This document shows, piece by piece, positions 1-12,070 of a stretch of DNA of 64,000 nt. Source of the DNA: Gnetum montanum (Eukaryota > Streptophyta > Gnetopsida > Gnetales > Gnetaceae); contig MNCI01004660.1 in assembly GCA_015680685.1 (NCBI GenBank), positions 459,589-523,588 on the forward strand, given 5' to 3'. Below the pieces are notes generated by a model. It was not told where the DNA came from. It was given only the letters and a program-made list of their open reading frames with translations, and did no database searches. Positions within the stretch are counted from its first letter, which is position 1, and every line of letters starts with the position of its first letter. The translations under genes were made by a program, and so were the position numbers.

Positions 1-18
1 TTGTTGATTTGCAAGGAC

Positions 19-23
19 ATAAG
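19..23. repeat. Target-site duplication ATAAG, left copy
   Basis: ATAAG lies directly before the TG end of the solo LTR and is repeated directly after its CA end at 1675-1679. A 5-bp duplication is the usual size for Ty3/gypsy integration, so both LTR ends are fixed to the base. Confidence 0.9.
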
Positions 24-715
24 TGTAACGACGGAAAACGTCGGCAGCTGGAAATACCAACCGAGATTCCGCGTACACAGTTTTTACCACGGATCCGCGC
101 GAGGGCTAAGTTGGAAAAACGAATCCGCGGTGCCCTGAACGGTCTTGTCGATCAGACAGGGACTTACGGGTCAGTAAAAAAATGATAATTGTAGATCGAC
201 CGCAAAACGGTGGGATAACGATGTGTGTGGACCACCGCGAAGATGACGCCGAAATACCGAGAAGATGCAAATCGGGAGCAGAAAATCGTGCAATTTACGA
301 AGATCAAAGATCTATGTTCCAATGCCAAATGGAATATATGATTGGATGTATACAATGTTACAATGGGAGGAAATTCCCAACAAACTGAGTACAAAGATGA
401 GCACAAAACAGCAAGAAAACTGTCTGGACAGAACAACGGATCTACCTTTTGGACCAAGGCCTAGATGCAGAAATGGTCAAGCAATTTCCGTTCCGCTTCT
501 CGGCTTCAGATAGATCTGCTGCTAGGAGCTCCTGCGTGCTGTGTTCTGTTGCTGCTGAAGAATGATGTCTGCGGCCAAGAGGTTGCTCTTGTTTCTCTGT
601 TTCAGGGCGATAAGTTTCCCTTGCTCAGAAAATGCTCTTGTCCTCTTGGTCTCTGTCAAAGTGCTAAGTCTGTATATTTGTCAAAAATCCCCCTTTTTAT
701 ATTTGTCAGTCGGAG

Positions 716-723
716 TATTTATA
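716..723 (-). promoter_or_regulatory. TATA box of solo LTR (TATAAATA on minus strand)
   Basis: TATTTATA on the + strand reads TATAAATA on the minus strand. Its position relative to the U5 end is similar to the boxes at 17030 and 52931 in related LTRs, which supports a Pol II promoter driving minus-strand transcription. Confidence 0.6.
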
Positions 724-1189
724 GACCACGACACGTGCAACCCTGATGATGTGGGCCCGAATGTCGCGGGTTTCGCCGATGCGATTCTTTTAAGTCGAAC
801 TGCGACTACGCACAACACGCTTGTTCGCGTGCTGTGCGTGTAAAGAGCAGGCTCACGATAGACATGTCTCGGCTGCGTTTGCGCTCATTCGCGTTGTGTT
901 TGCGTGTATGAGCGCAACTTTGGCGTAGCAACAACACGCTTAAGATTGTTGTACGCTCATCACGCAACTGTGCGTGACGTAGCGTAAATGTAACACACTC
1001 CATGCAGCTACACGCGGTGGAGTATGATCAAAGTGTAGCTTACGCTCATCACGGAGCTGTGCATGACGAAGCGTAACGCGCGTGTTGTTGCATTCTGGCC
1101 TACGCACTAGCATGCATTATTGCGTAACGCGCGTAAAGATCAGCTGAGCGTTTGCAAGAACAAGTGCCAACCCGTCGTATTTCCATGGA

Positions 1190-1615
1190 TTTTTGCTTAA
1201 CTGCCTTGGAGCTTGCTTAACTGCCTTGGAGCTTATTACGCTCATCATGCTGCCGTGCGTGAAGAGCGTAAACTTGTCCTTAGACAGAATTCGCTTTTAA
1301 CTGTCTTGGAGCTTATTACGCTCATCACGCTGCCGTGCGTGATAGAGCGTAAACTTGTCCTTAGAACAGATTTGAGGCGCCTTTATTGTCCCGGTGCTTA
1401 TTACGCTCATCACGCTATCGTGCGTGATGGAGCGTAAACTTGTCCTTAAACAAATTTACCTGTCTTCGGAGCTTACTACGCTCACCACGCTGCCGTGCGT
1501 GATGGAGCGTAAACTTGTCCTTAGACAAATTTACCTGTCTTCGGAGCTTACTACGCTCACCACGCTGCCGTGCGTGATGGAGCGTAAACTTGTCCTTAGA
1601 CAAATTTGAGGCGCG
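1190..1615. repeat. Minisatellite in LTR U3, about five units of 75-98 bp
   Basis: Units start near 1230, 1313, 1398, 1470 and 1546. Each carries a TTACGCTCATCACGC arm, a short GCCGT-type loop, a GCGTGATGGAGCGTAA arm, then CTTGTCCTTAGA. The two arms are inverted repeats, so every unit can form a hairpin. The last two units are nearly identical (about 76 bp period), which suggests recent local expansion. Shorter versions of the same GCGTAA/ACGCTCAT arms are scattered from about 800 to 1130. Confidence 0.9.
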
Positions 1616-1674
1616 CTCCTGCTCAAACTACGAATCTTCGCCTGAGGCCGACCCGTAATTTTCACGGTGTTTCA

Positions 1675-1745
1675 ATAAGTTACACAGGAATTTTAATGTA
1701 TTTCATTTAAAGCATTTCTACTCAGGTGCCCCACATGGATTGTTG
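1675..1745 (+). pseudogene. Integrase C-terminal tail of a family D gypsy pol
   Basis: Bases 1-18 together with the sequence after 1679 correspond to the same stretch as 11974-12045: an integrase tail with an ADLQG motif, then asparagine- and phenylalanine-rich residues, then FHLKCFY. The solo LTR lies between the two halves, and the second ATAAG begins this part. The tail ends close to the start of the 3' UTR. It marks a second, mostly off-window or decayed, family D element on the + strand. Confidence 0.7.
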
Positions 1746-4700
1746 GTAGATTCTTAGTTACATTTCTTCTTCCTCTTCACCAAGGATTTCATTTGTATAT
1801 AGCTACATTTGCATATTTTCTTTGCATTTTCATCATCTCTTTCTTAGCATACTGGCTTTGATTTAATTTGTGATTTTCATATGGTTTTAATAATCATTAT
1901 AGTCATTTAAGTTACTAAGTGTTGGGTCATCATAACACCATTGGAAAATAATGCAAGCATAATGCTTTATATATCCTATTACTATTACATAAAATCTCTT
2001 TTATATTATATATTTCAATAATTCTATGATCCTTCCTAGTCTATTTCAAGGTTTTAGTTTTATTAGTTATGTTGAACTATGGAGGATAGGATTTATGCTA
2101 ACTTATCATGTAATTATCATGATAATGTGGGTGTAGGATAGGTGACATTGGAGAATGATTAGCCAAAATCACTAGGTGACCTTGGAAAATGTCATTTTCC
2201 CTTTTATAAGCCCTAGCCCTCAAGTGTGATGATCCATGGCTACCCTGTGATCAACAAGGTGAAGTGTGTTCATGTTCACTTGAGAATCCTTAGTCACCAA
2301 GGAGACCTATTCTAATGTCATCAAATTGTAATTAAAAGCACATACATGAGGGTTGAATTGCATCAAGGGCAAAGTTCCAAAAGGACCGTATTCTTTGGTA
2401 GTGTAGCTAATCGGCTAGACTTGTAATACCCATTCATAGGGAGAAAGAAATAGCACCCTAAGGCCCCTTAGAAAGAAAGATAGTTGAAAGAAGAAAATGC
2501 CTAGGTGGTTGTCTTTTTACAACAATCAAACTAACATTAATCCATAAAATTAGAATGAAATCAACAATAGCTAGATCTAGCTCTAAAATAGGTTACTGAA
2601 TATTAATTTTAGGAATTAAGAGATAATTTTATAAAGAAATAGCCATAGTAAAATATCTATGCAAGATTCATCAAATTAAAGAATATTAAACTTTTTATTA
2701 TTCAACCTAAAACCAAATATTTAATTAGGATCATGTGTGCATTTGAAAACCAAAGAAATGACCACAAAAGAGATAAATTAATAATCTCATGTTTGTTCAA
2801 TCACATAAGAATATTTTATAATTTCTAGCCACACACAAAAACAAGATCTAAATTTAACTCTTGTAACCATTTTACCAGTAATCATTTAATCAAAAAATTC
2901 ATATGTTCAATAGTAGAGAATAGATAGATCAAAACCATAAATTAACATCTTAGGTTTTGCCCCACTCCATCAACTTATAGAAAGATATCAAAAATCAAAC
3001 TTGAAAAGGTATAGGAAAAAAAAAAGTATAAATGAAGATTAAGATCCAAGATTTATGCATTTAAAGGGGAGGGTTCATCAATCAAATTCCAACCAAAATC
3101 CAAGAATTAAACAATTTTAAAACATTCACAATTATCCATGGGCCCAAGGAAACTCTCACTTTCTACCGGTGGTACCAATCCTCATATTAGGGATCCTTGG
3201 CCCTTGTTGGTAATCTTTTGTCAAAAATGCACCAAATCATTATGGGTGCTTCTAAATCATTACGGAAACAACTCTCATCCAAGTCATTTAGGTGTGAGAG
3301 TGCAGAGGATGGTAGGAGAGATCTAGAAAAAAGGTAATAAAGGTTTCAAAAATCTAAACTTATAACAATAATCTTGATATTTTCATACAAGAATTGTGAA
3401 GGTGGTTAGACAAGAAAGAAGAGAGGAGTTTAAGAAAATCATCCCTTGCTGGCCATTATCAAACATAATAGAGATGGATCATTTTATCTCCTTGTTTAGA
3501 TATCTTGCTTAATAGGAGGAATTCTCAGAATATTCAATTGCTATGTTGCACTTGTTTTCTTTCTCTTTATTATCTCTTGTAGTAACCATAGTCTTCTCTC
3601 CCTTCCTAGCCACACTCCTTGTTGATGTATCCTTTTTTTTTTATTTTCATTTTTTCTCTACTTAGTGAATTTTTCCTTGTCTTCCCTTTTTTTCCTCTCC
3701 TCTACTCCCTATTTGTAGGTGGAATAAGGAATAATGGATGGTTTCTTGTAATTGACTTCTTGGGAACTATTTGTATTTTTTTTCTTTCTATTTAAAGTTA
3801 TCTCTCTCTCTATCTTTTTTAGCAATGAGTCATGAGTTCAATTCTCTTCATGATCACTATAAATAAAATATGTATATTCACAAGTTGCAATTTTAATTCT
3901 TAAATCAACAATTTTTGATATTTTAGAATTTAGGTTTTGCTAAATCTCAAGTTCAACTCCTCTTAATAATTACAAAACATTCCAACATAATATCTATTTC
4001 TTTACCATTTAGAATTGTTATAAGATGCAAGGAAAGATAGATTCATGATAAAGGTATTTTAGGATACATAATCAAATAAGGCAACTTCTTTTTCAGGTCA
4101 TCAGCAATGTGAATTTTCCCATCCTTTTACTATTTTAAACTAAAAAGAGTAATGCATCAATTTAGATATAAATAAAATATAAACCTATAGTATTTTCATA
4201 CAATATCCCTGATTCATGGTTCAAGTTCCTCCAACTTGATTGATAGGTCAACTTCCTCAATATGAGCATTCATTTGCATCTCAACATACCTATTTCAGCT
4301 ATTGAAGCATACCTTAGAGCATTGTCCTCTATTTTTATTTTGTTTCTTAGCATCTCTATTGAAATAGAACAAAAAATATTTTTCCCATATATTATTTATT
4401 ATTATTATTTTAAAACATTCACAGTATGTATTTTAATTCATATTTCTTATGCATAACGTATTTACTCACACACAAAACTTATCAACAAAACATGCACACA
4501 AACACACAGAAAGACTATTACAATCATTAATGTTAAAACTCAAGGAAATGTGGTTTGTTAAAAAACTCATGCTGGAATTTCTACATTAAGAATGAAGTAT
4601 TCCATGAGTAAAGGTTCCTCAAAACAAAAGAAGAAAAAAAAAAGAATGAGGATTGTGTTCGTTAGTAGTGTAATAAGTTTTTGAGTGTGATGGGGTCTAG

Positions 4701-6180
4701 TAGCTATCCTTACCTTAACCTCCATTCCCCTTTTAAGCCTATTTCCTTGAAATTCAAAATAAAATAAAATAATCCATTTTCACCCATGCCCTTTCAAAAA
4801 AAACTAAAAAAGAAAAAGAGGAATCACAAGAAAAAATTTGAAAGTTGTCATTAGCCACAATCTAACATGAGCCTATCCTCCTCATTAAGTTTGGTAGAAG
4901 TCGCATGCTCAAAGTAGTTCACATACTTTTTACTTTTATCTTGTGAGAAGACTAGGAATGAGATCTTAATTATATTTTAATTATATATATATATATCTAT
5001 GTAGTTAAAATAATGAATTATATATTTGGATTTTAATTAAATAATATGGTGTGGTAACAGTGGCCCATGTCTAGTTTTTTCTTGATTATATAGTTATTTT
5101 AATAATGTCTAGATTAGTATAGTTTACTTTCAAGTTTCAATTTGTTCTTTTTGTGATGTTTTCAATTTTCTATCTATTGCATTTCCTTTCAAAAGTTTTG
5201 TGATTTTATTATCCTTGAAAATGACAATAGTGTGCATCAGAGGAACATCATGGTTGCAATAGTCACATGATGCCCTTTGACATCTCTTCTTCCTTCCCTT
5301 TTCTATGATGTTGGTAGGTGAAAAACACAAGTGTGTGTCACAAGTGTTAGTTGTGGAATTCTCTCCTAGAGTAGACAATGGTGACATGTCTTTCTCTCCT
5401 CCCTTCCTAACTGATGACAAGCTACCAACATAGTGTGAACGGTGGCAACTTTGAGCAATGTGTGATTGTAGAAATCGTGGTTATGAGAGTGGATCTCTTA
5501 GCATCCCCTCACTCTTTCAAGCACATGGTAAGCTACAACAGGCCTCCCCTTTCCCAAGTAGCAACCAGGAAACCTGTAACAATGGCAGTACCCATAGTAG
5601 CAATAGACAACATGCAAATGGCAAGACTGATGATCAATGGCCTCTCTTCCAGCTATAGGAACAATGGCTGGTGGCCTCTCTTCCATCTGTATATGGTGAC
5701 ATTGACAATGGTAGTAGAGGTGACATGTGGCATAGTGGTGGCACACATGTGTAGTAGACATGCATAGTAGATGGTGATGAAAATAATTGTAAACTGCAAT
5801 GGCAATGTGTGACCCGTGATGATGGTAGGTGATAAAGTTAATGATGAGTGATCCCTCTCCCCTCTCATTCAACAACAATTGCAACATGTCCCTGTGTGCA
5901 ATGGGGCTTTCATCCTTGCTACCACAAGGGTTCTCTACCTTGTAGTAGCCATGAACGATAGTAGTTGGTAGCAAAATAGGTCTCTCTCTCTTCCTCTCCA
6001 AGTGGCTACAAGTAGTGTTGACTGTAGTAGCATCTATGATGACAAGACAACATGCATTGATGATAGCAATAGGGGACTACGGAAAATTGAAATTTTTGGT
6101 TACCTATTGTATTTTCATGGATTCTTGAATTTCAAATATAGTTACTCAAAGTCCCTTAACTTTCGAGTTTAATTTATTTT
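1746..6180. other. AT-rich sequence, no gene recognised
   Basis: Possible 3' UTR or LTR remains of the family D element, followed by AT-rich DNA. A TTTTATAAG box at about 2207-2215, followed by a less AT-rich stretch to about 2500, could be part of an old plus-oriented LTR, but I could not find paired ends. The open frames here are short, lack recognisable motifs and look like chance frames in AT-rich DNA. Short simple repeats occur (a CT run near 3805, a TA run near 4984, T-runs near 3640 and A-runs near 4640). Confidence 0.5.
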
Positions 6181-6195
6181 GTTGAAACATTCTAT

Positions 6196-6540
6196 AGCCC
6201 TCTCTAATTGAGACTATTCCCAAGTTTCCATATCCATATGGGAGGCACCCTAGGCAATAGTCTCCTTAAGCAAGTTTTTTTTTCTAGTATTGGTGCATCC
6301 AAAATTTATGCATCAACATCCAATTATGTTACCAATTCAAGCATATATTTCATGTTCTTGTTAAAGTTATTTTAAATTATCAATGATTTTTTTTACCTGT
6401 TAAAGCACCATGTTGCTCTTTCTAGTTGAGACTATTTCTAGGTTTTTGTACCCATACAAGAGAAGCCCTAGGCAATAATCTCTTAAATTGAGTTTTTGTA
6501 GGTGTTGTTGTGTGACCAAAATTTATGCATCAACATATTT
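6196..6540. repeat. Imperfect direct repeat, two copies of about 125 bp
   Basis: Copy one (about 6196-6321) and copy two (about 6412-6540) share ordered landmarks: a ttgagactatt motif, a ccata.g.gagg/agcccta motif, ggcaata.tctc.t, then aaaatttatgcatcaacat. They lie about 217 bp apart with a T-rich spacer. The function is unknown; it is either a local duplication or part of an unidentified element. Confidence 0.7.
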
Positions 6541-7379
6541 TTAGTGCTAGAAGGAGAGCTATTTTTCAGCCTTTATTTTTCATTTTTTTTTGAAATATAA
6601 GTTTTTCTATTCTTTTTCTATTCTTGAAATCTATTTCTATTTTTCTATTTTCAATTTCTGAAAATTTCTATTTACTATTTCTATTTTCATTTCCTAAAAT
6701 ATCCATTTTTAGTCTTTGTTTTTCTATTCTAGAAATCTTTGTTCCTATTTCAGTTTCCTTTGCTAGTTACTTAAGCCTTCATTGGTAATTTTTGTTTCTT
6801 GTTTTGTTGATAGTCATTTGATTTCCAGATTCTGTTACCTAACAACTTCTTTTTCGATTCCTAAGAACTTTTATTTTTTAGTTTCTATTATCTAAACCTT
6901 CATTAGCCCATTTCCGTGCACATGTGTGTTTCACGGAAACACTTATGTAAACCTCGATTCTTTTTGTGGCATAGGCAAAGGTTTGGATAAAATATTGATT
7001 CTATGCCAAGTAACCTTCTTAAGTAAAGTAACACTTAAGGTGCTACTTCCTTCTCCAACCTTTTACAGATAAATTTGAAACCAAGGAGCAAGTCAATAGA
7101 GAATAACATAATACCAAAAGCTAGAATTGCTCATCAGGGATCTTTGTAACAAGAATAGATTCCATGAGCCTACCTAGAAGGAGCTCTAGGTGTCTTTCTC
7201 CCTATGTGGTTGAGCTATGCTCTCCTAATTTTTCTTAAAGAATCTTAGAAGTGTAAGGCACATGAACCCTTGACTATACTTCTACTGGGCTTTGGGAAAA
7301 ACCTTTGATGCAAAATCCTAAACGACCAGATACAAAGGATCTTCAAGGAGCTATCTAAAGAATGGTACTGTTGGAGCAC
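6541..7379. other. T-rich, pyrimidine-biased spacer, nothing recognised
   Basis: The first half is dominated by ttctatttt-like strings. The second half (from about 6950) has no recognisable frame, repeat or element end. Confidence 0.4.
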
Positions 7380-8160
7380 CAAGTTTTGAAAGTACATTCT
7401 AAAAGTACTAGGTACTCATTTTTGGGCCTCGAAGTCACATTTCAAAGAAATTCTTATCCCAAGGTGTTGTTTCTTTAAAAAAACTATTCAAGGATGCAAT
7501 TCTAGAAAACACATAGCGCATGTAAATGCTTATCCTAAGTGTTGGTGTAAGGCAGCATGTCAAGGCCACGTTTCTCCTAAGGGAGCACTTAATATCAATG
7601 CCCCTAGTAGGGTTCATTTAAAGGAAATGCTTATTCCAAGGTGACATGTTCTCTTGTGAGATGGTTGGAATGCTTACTTCAAGGCAAATAGCCCCTAAGG
7701 AAGCCTTGCAAGGACAAGCTTCCCCCAAGTCTACTTTGTTTCCTATGTTGTTCATCAGTCACAGAGCATCTGTTAAAGTAGTGTGTCTGTACTATGCTAT
7801 CTTCCCAAAGGCCTTTCCCTCTTTCCCCCAGAATGTAATAATGTATCCTAAGGTACACATTCTTAGTGTCACACTTAAGGGCAATGCCATCAAATACCAA
7901 TGAATCATCTTCCAAGAATAGCCCCCAAATATTATGTATAAAATAAAAAGGTCCCAACTATCTCTTTTTCATGTAGATGCATGCAAGTGAGCATCCTAAG
8001 TGGCTAAATGCAATGAGAAGAACAAACTAAGAAATGAAAGAGGACATGTAATGGAAACAAAAATCCTAAGGTAGCATTTCAAGGTAATGTTTATCCTAAG
8101 GAAGCATTATCTACATGTCTCCCAAAGTTCACGTTTCAAAGAAATGCTTGTTCTAATTCT
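7380..8160. repeat. Degenerate repeats built on TCCTAAGG and AAATGCTT
   Basis: Motifs such as atcctaagg, ccccaagg, caaggcaacg and aaatgcttatcc recur irregularly about every 30-60 bp, for example near 7440, 7530, 7575, 7620, 7690, 8065 and 8095. The array is too diverged to give a clean unit. It may be the repeat-rich leader or U3 of the family D element that follows. Confidence 0.45.
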
Positions 8161-8711
8161 AGTTAGTAGTTGCTTATTTTCAATTTTACTATCTTGTTTC
8201 TATTTTAGTTTTAGGTTTCTAAACCTTTTCTTCCCAATTCTATTTACTAGCTTATATTTTTATGGTCCTTACCTTAGTTCTAACTTTGGTGAGGTGGTTT
8301 TCTCAAATTTCATTTTGTTTAAATTTACTTTTCTAAAAATTCTACATTTACTCTTTTTCTTTCAGGTTTTATATATTGCAATTTCTTGCATTGACTATTT
8401 TTCTTTTAAATTTTAGATATTGCAATTTCATTTTTTATTTTTATTGCAATTTTAGTTTTTTTAAAAGAGTAATAATATTTAAATATTTTTTTATTTTCTT
8501 TAATTTTTATAGATTACTAGTAATATTTACAGTTTATTATCATTTTACATTTCCTATTATTTTTCATTTTATGAGGCAATCTTCCCATAGAGCATTTCAA
8601 CAAAGATCTCTTACTCTCACCCCTAATCGACCGACTACCCATCATTTTACTTTAAGAAGAAAACAAGGTTCATGTTTTCCAAACTCTATCCCAAAATGAA
8701 TTCGAACTAGG
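8161..8711. other. T-rich leader upstream of family D gag
   Basis: Strongly T-rich with phenylalanine-rich chance frames. A less T-rich stretch from about 8575 leads into the gag start. I could not place a primer-binding site or LTR end here. Confidence 0.4.
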
Positions 8712-9197
8712 ATGGCACCCAATCAACTCCCAACACCTTTGGTGAGGAATCCCTTTAATTTTACAAATTACCATAACATTCCAAAATCACTTTAAAACAT
8801 TAATTTGTTCTTTGACCCTAATTCTCCTACCAATGGTGCACATCAACATGTAGAATGCTTTGAAACTTTGTTGGGCATCTATAACATCACTGAAAATGAC
8901 ATAGCATGTAGAGTCTTTGTAACTACTTTTAGAGGGAAAGCTAAACAATGGTTTTTAATGCTCCTTAATGCCTATATTAATTCATGTCTAGACTTTAAAA
9001 GTAAGTTTCTACTCCAATTTAACAAGTCAATTAGTCTTGTCTTAGCCTCAAGTAATTTTACAAACCTAAGAAAACCACCCGGGGAAAATATTTGTGGCTA
9101 TAATTTAAGATTTCTTTATCAACTAGCTTATGTCCCAAATGAGATGCATCTACAACATGATGGTATCCTCAATTTTTATCTCTCCATCATCAATTAA
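8712..9197 (+). pseudogene. Family D gag (capsid-like domain), broken
   Basis: The likely start is the ATG at 8712, whose frame continues through one stop (near 8793) into an open run from 8805. That run has the hallmarks of the plant retrotransposon gag core: a histidine followed by a FE pair near its start, a TFRGKAKQWF motif, a spaced DFKSKFLLQF segment, and a PGENI..Y..RF motif (the usual form is pGEs...y..Rf). Gag would form the virus-like particle that packages the RNA. The frame ends at 9197 in a stop and reads on with further stops towards a zinc-knuckle remnant. Confident as gag; clade not resolved. Confidence 0.8.
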
Positions 9198-10113
9198 TTC
9201 TTTTTCTCTGCCATCAAATCTGATTGTAACATAACAGAATTATAGGAGCAATGGTTAAAGTTATTAAGCTAGAGAAAATTACCTTAATGAATAACATTCA
9301 AACTCAATTTGGAATGATGAGAATTAAGAATCCTATGCAATCTAGTTCCTTACCATCACAAAATTTTCCAATGAATAATACTATGTTTTAAACCCCTACT
9401 CCCCTTCAAATGACTCAACCCATAAATAATTATTTTTAAAGTCCAACATCTTTTTCATTTTTACCATCAAATATTGGTTTGAATGATAATCAATCGTAAG
9501 GCTTAATCCAATTCATCATAAACCCAAATGGGATGTCTAATCTTAATGGATCTACAACTCAACCTAAAAATCAAATAACACAGATACTAACTTCACTTCA
9601 AAAACTTTGAAATGAAGTTGTAGAACTAGATCAAAACAATAAGTTCCTATGCAATCTAAAAAATTAATTTTATCAACCAATGATGATTATTGTCACCTTC
9701 GTAACACTAGGCAACATTTTGAGAAAACTTGCAATTAATTTTTAGAATTATATGGTGATAATGCCCAAAATCAACAAAATGGAAAAGACCCTATTATGGT
9801 CCTCAACATACCCCATGAAGGAGAAAATGAAGAAGTCACCTCATTTGAACATGTCATGGTAGGTGATGAAAACCCACATAATACTCACTACTGTAGACTT
9901 AGTGACATTATGAACACTACTCAATAATAAATTAGGAATAATTCTTATACTCCTCCCAACAAGAGAGCTAGTAGTCAAAATAACATAAGTAACCAAATTG
10001 GACCATCCCAAGTAAATGTTCAACAACAACCAAATTCACCTTCTATACTTAGAAGAACTCCACCTCAACATGAAGTCAAAGATGAACATAGAGCTTATAA
10101 TCTAGTTGAAGAT
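9198..10113 (+). pseudogene. Family D gag C-terminal region with decayed zinc knuckle
   Basis: At 9691-9732 the frame shows a C-x2-R-x4-H-x4-C pattern: a CCHC zinc knuckle whose second cysteine has become arginine. Knuckles of this kind bind the genomic RNA. The surrounding sequence is rich in Asn, Gln and Pro with many stops, as in gag linkers. It joins the capsid remnant upstream to the protease downstream. Confidence 0.55.
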
Positions 10114-10722
10114 TTGAAAAGAGTTAAAGCCAACATTTCAATGTATGATCTTTTACATTTTAATGAAATGAAAGATGTAATCCAAAAGATAGTTCATACA
10201 CTTGAAACCAATAAAGAAAAATCCCCAAGAATTGAAAAACAAGTTCATTTTGTGAAAAGTCCTAATGCTCTATCAATACAAAATTCAAGCAATTTCATGT
10301 TAAATAAGAAAGATCAACCATCTGTATTAACAACTTTGATTATTTTAGATAAGAATGTTCATAAGTGCTTAATGGATTTTAGCACAAGTGTTAGTGTCAT
10401 GCTATTAGAAGTGTGTAAAATATTAGGAGCACAAATGCTACCACAAGTAAGAAGTGTGAAACAACTTGATGCATCTAACATACCTATGGTATGGTTATTA
10501 AAAGAAGTGAATGTGCAACTTAAACTATACCATACTTTCACATGTTATGTAGATATTTTGGTAGTTAACATGTCACACACTTATGGTGTACTTCTATCTA
10601 GGACTTTTGGAGCCCAATTTAGGGGCTTCTTTAGATCGGATTTTTTAGAATTATTAATTCCATTAAAGAAAATACTGTATATGTTGTTATTCCAAGAGAA
10701 CATTTTTATAAACATGTGTTAA
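10114..10722 (+). pseudogene. Family D aspartic protease region
   Basis: A 202-residue open run. Around residues 87-97 it has the active-site context of a retropepsin, LMDFSTSVSVM, where functional relatives have LIDSGAS; the aspartate is kept but the residue after it is Phe instead of Ser or Thr. About 75 residues later comes a YGVLLSRTFGAQ segment, matching the conserved Y..LLGR..... second half of plant gypsy proteases, again with Gly changed. It would cleave the gag-pol polyprotein. The changed active-site context suggests it is inactive. Confidence 0.72.
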
Positions 10723-11400
10723 CAAATTTTAATCAACAAAATTAATCTTTGAAAAATCAAAATACTAATATTTATTTTCGAGTTATTGAAGTTGGACTTT
10801 ACAAACATGTTATAAATGACCATGTAAGTGAAATTTAAAAAATAAATCCTTTTACTTTTAGAGAATGTGAAGAAATTTATGAAGATTCCTTAGCTTATCA
10901 TCAACATGATGAAAAAAAATTTCTTTTTTGTTATTCACCATGATTAGGAAAGGAAAAATATATAAATGGGATTCTAACCATTAAAACCTTAGCAAGTGAG
11001 CCAAATTTTGATGACATATCCATTGAACATGTTCCTAGAGAAGAAAATTATGTTCCTGATGTATTTGCTCAAATGACCACTACTTTAAATGTGCCTTTTT
11101 GACACAATGCTTAGGTTTCTGAAATTATTATTGAAAAGTTTAACTCTTATTCTATTCTAGATAATATCTTTTCTTTCCAAGTTTTGATGATGATAATCAT
11201 AATCATAAATTTTTATTTTCCAAGGGTAAACTTAGTGATCAATGTTTTAAAGTTACTCAAATTAATGAAGAAGCTATGTCAAAGGATGTCATATTTTTCA
11301 AATAAAACCTCTCCTGAAATAACAACTTGAGAAGCTTTATTTGATGACTTACATAACAAAACCAAAGAAATATCTAAAAATACTAATCAGCAAATGATGG
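10723..11400 (+). pseudogene. Family D linker between protease and RT, decayed
   Basis: Only fragments are readable, among them acidic, Asn- and Ser-rich stretches with stops. It sits where the protease-RT connection is expected and keeps the + orientation. No domain can be assigned. Confidence 0.4.
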
Positions 11401-11815
11401 ATACAACTAAAACAATTCAAATTCAAAAGAAAGGACAACACTACCCTATTAAAATAGGAACTTACTTACATGCAAATGAAAAAAAAACTTGATTGAATTG
11501 TTACATGAATTTAATGATGTTTTAGCTTGGACTTATGAGAATATTAAAACTTTCAATCCTCTAGTGGTGACATAGATTATACCTCGTAAACCTGAAACCA
11601 AATCATTTAGATAAAAACTTAGGTGTATTAGTCCCAAGATTAAAACTTGGATGAAAGAAGAAACTAATAAACTTTTAGAATCTAAAATTATTTATCCTAT
11701 GAAACATTCAAGTTGAATATCAAATTTAGTACCTCTTAGAGAATAAACAAGGGAGTTAGGATTATGTATTAATTTTTGTAATCTTAATCATCAATGAATT
11801 GTTAAAAGCTGGTTT
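11401..11815 (+). pseudogene. Family D reverse transcriptase, N-terminal remnant
   Basis: Across several frames one can follow the usual start of a gypsy RT: an IP.KPETK segment preceding R..LR, a KEE..KLLE segment, then IYP..HSSWISN-like and NLVPL, followed by LGLCINFCNLN (the usual form is ...R.CvDyR.LN). The RT stops there, before the catalytic YVDD block. The next recognisable sequence is the end of integrase, so RT palm, RNase H and the integrase core are deleted. Confidence 0.7.
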
Positions 11816-12052
11816 AACAAGAAATATGTAGGTAAAGTCTTTAAAAGAAGAGATCTAGTCTTGAAAAGAGATATAGTATCTAGTAAAATAAGTCCTCAAA
11901 ATAAGTTTTCTCCTATGTGGTTGGGCCCATACTAAGTCATAAATATCATTAGCCCCAATGTTTACAAAATTGCTGATTTGCAAGGATACAAAGTAAACAA
12001 AAATTTTAATGCATTTCATTTAAAGTGTTTCTACTTAGGTGTCCCTTGTTGA
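11816..12052 (+). pseudogene. Family D integrase C-terminal tail
   Basis: A basic KVFKRRDLVLKR segment leads to FSPMWLGPY, then ISPNVYKIADLQGYKVN and FHLKCFY. This is the GPY/F-type C-terminal module of gypsy integrase (marked by W-GPY). One stop follows GPY. It is homologous to the fragment at 1675-1745, which shows two members of family D in the window. Confidence 0.78.
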
Positions 12053-12070
12053 CAATTCATAGATCCTTAG

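Larger units (their letters stand above)
24..1674 (-). mobile_element. Solo LTR, family C type (Tat-like), 1651 bp
   Basis: The block begins TGTAACGACGG and ends GGTGTTTCA on the + strand, and is flanked on both sides by ATAAG. Its first 150 bases resemble the LTR starts at 16328 and 52413 (the same order of landmarks: a gatggctgg-like motif, a gcgagggct-like motif, then ctgaa.ggtct and gggactta). No internal retrotransposon sequence adjoins it, and the interrupted pol frame resumes on the far side, so it is a solo LTR left by LTR-LTR recombination. Orientation is minus: the TATA box reads on the minus strand and the GTGTTTCA end matches the U3 start of the related elements. U3 is unusually GC-rich and contains a minisatellite. 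Confidence 0.88.

Noticed and set aside
5414-6001. Overlapping open frames on both strands, one rich in His and Tyr
   Set aside because: Composition follows cat/tac-type low-complexity DNA; no domain and no homologous copy in the window.
8087-8699. Two open frames of about 108 residues, very Phe-rich
   Set aside because: Products of T-rich DNA (ttt codons); no start context, motif or conservation. The region is the gag leader.
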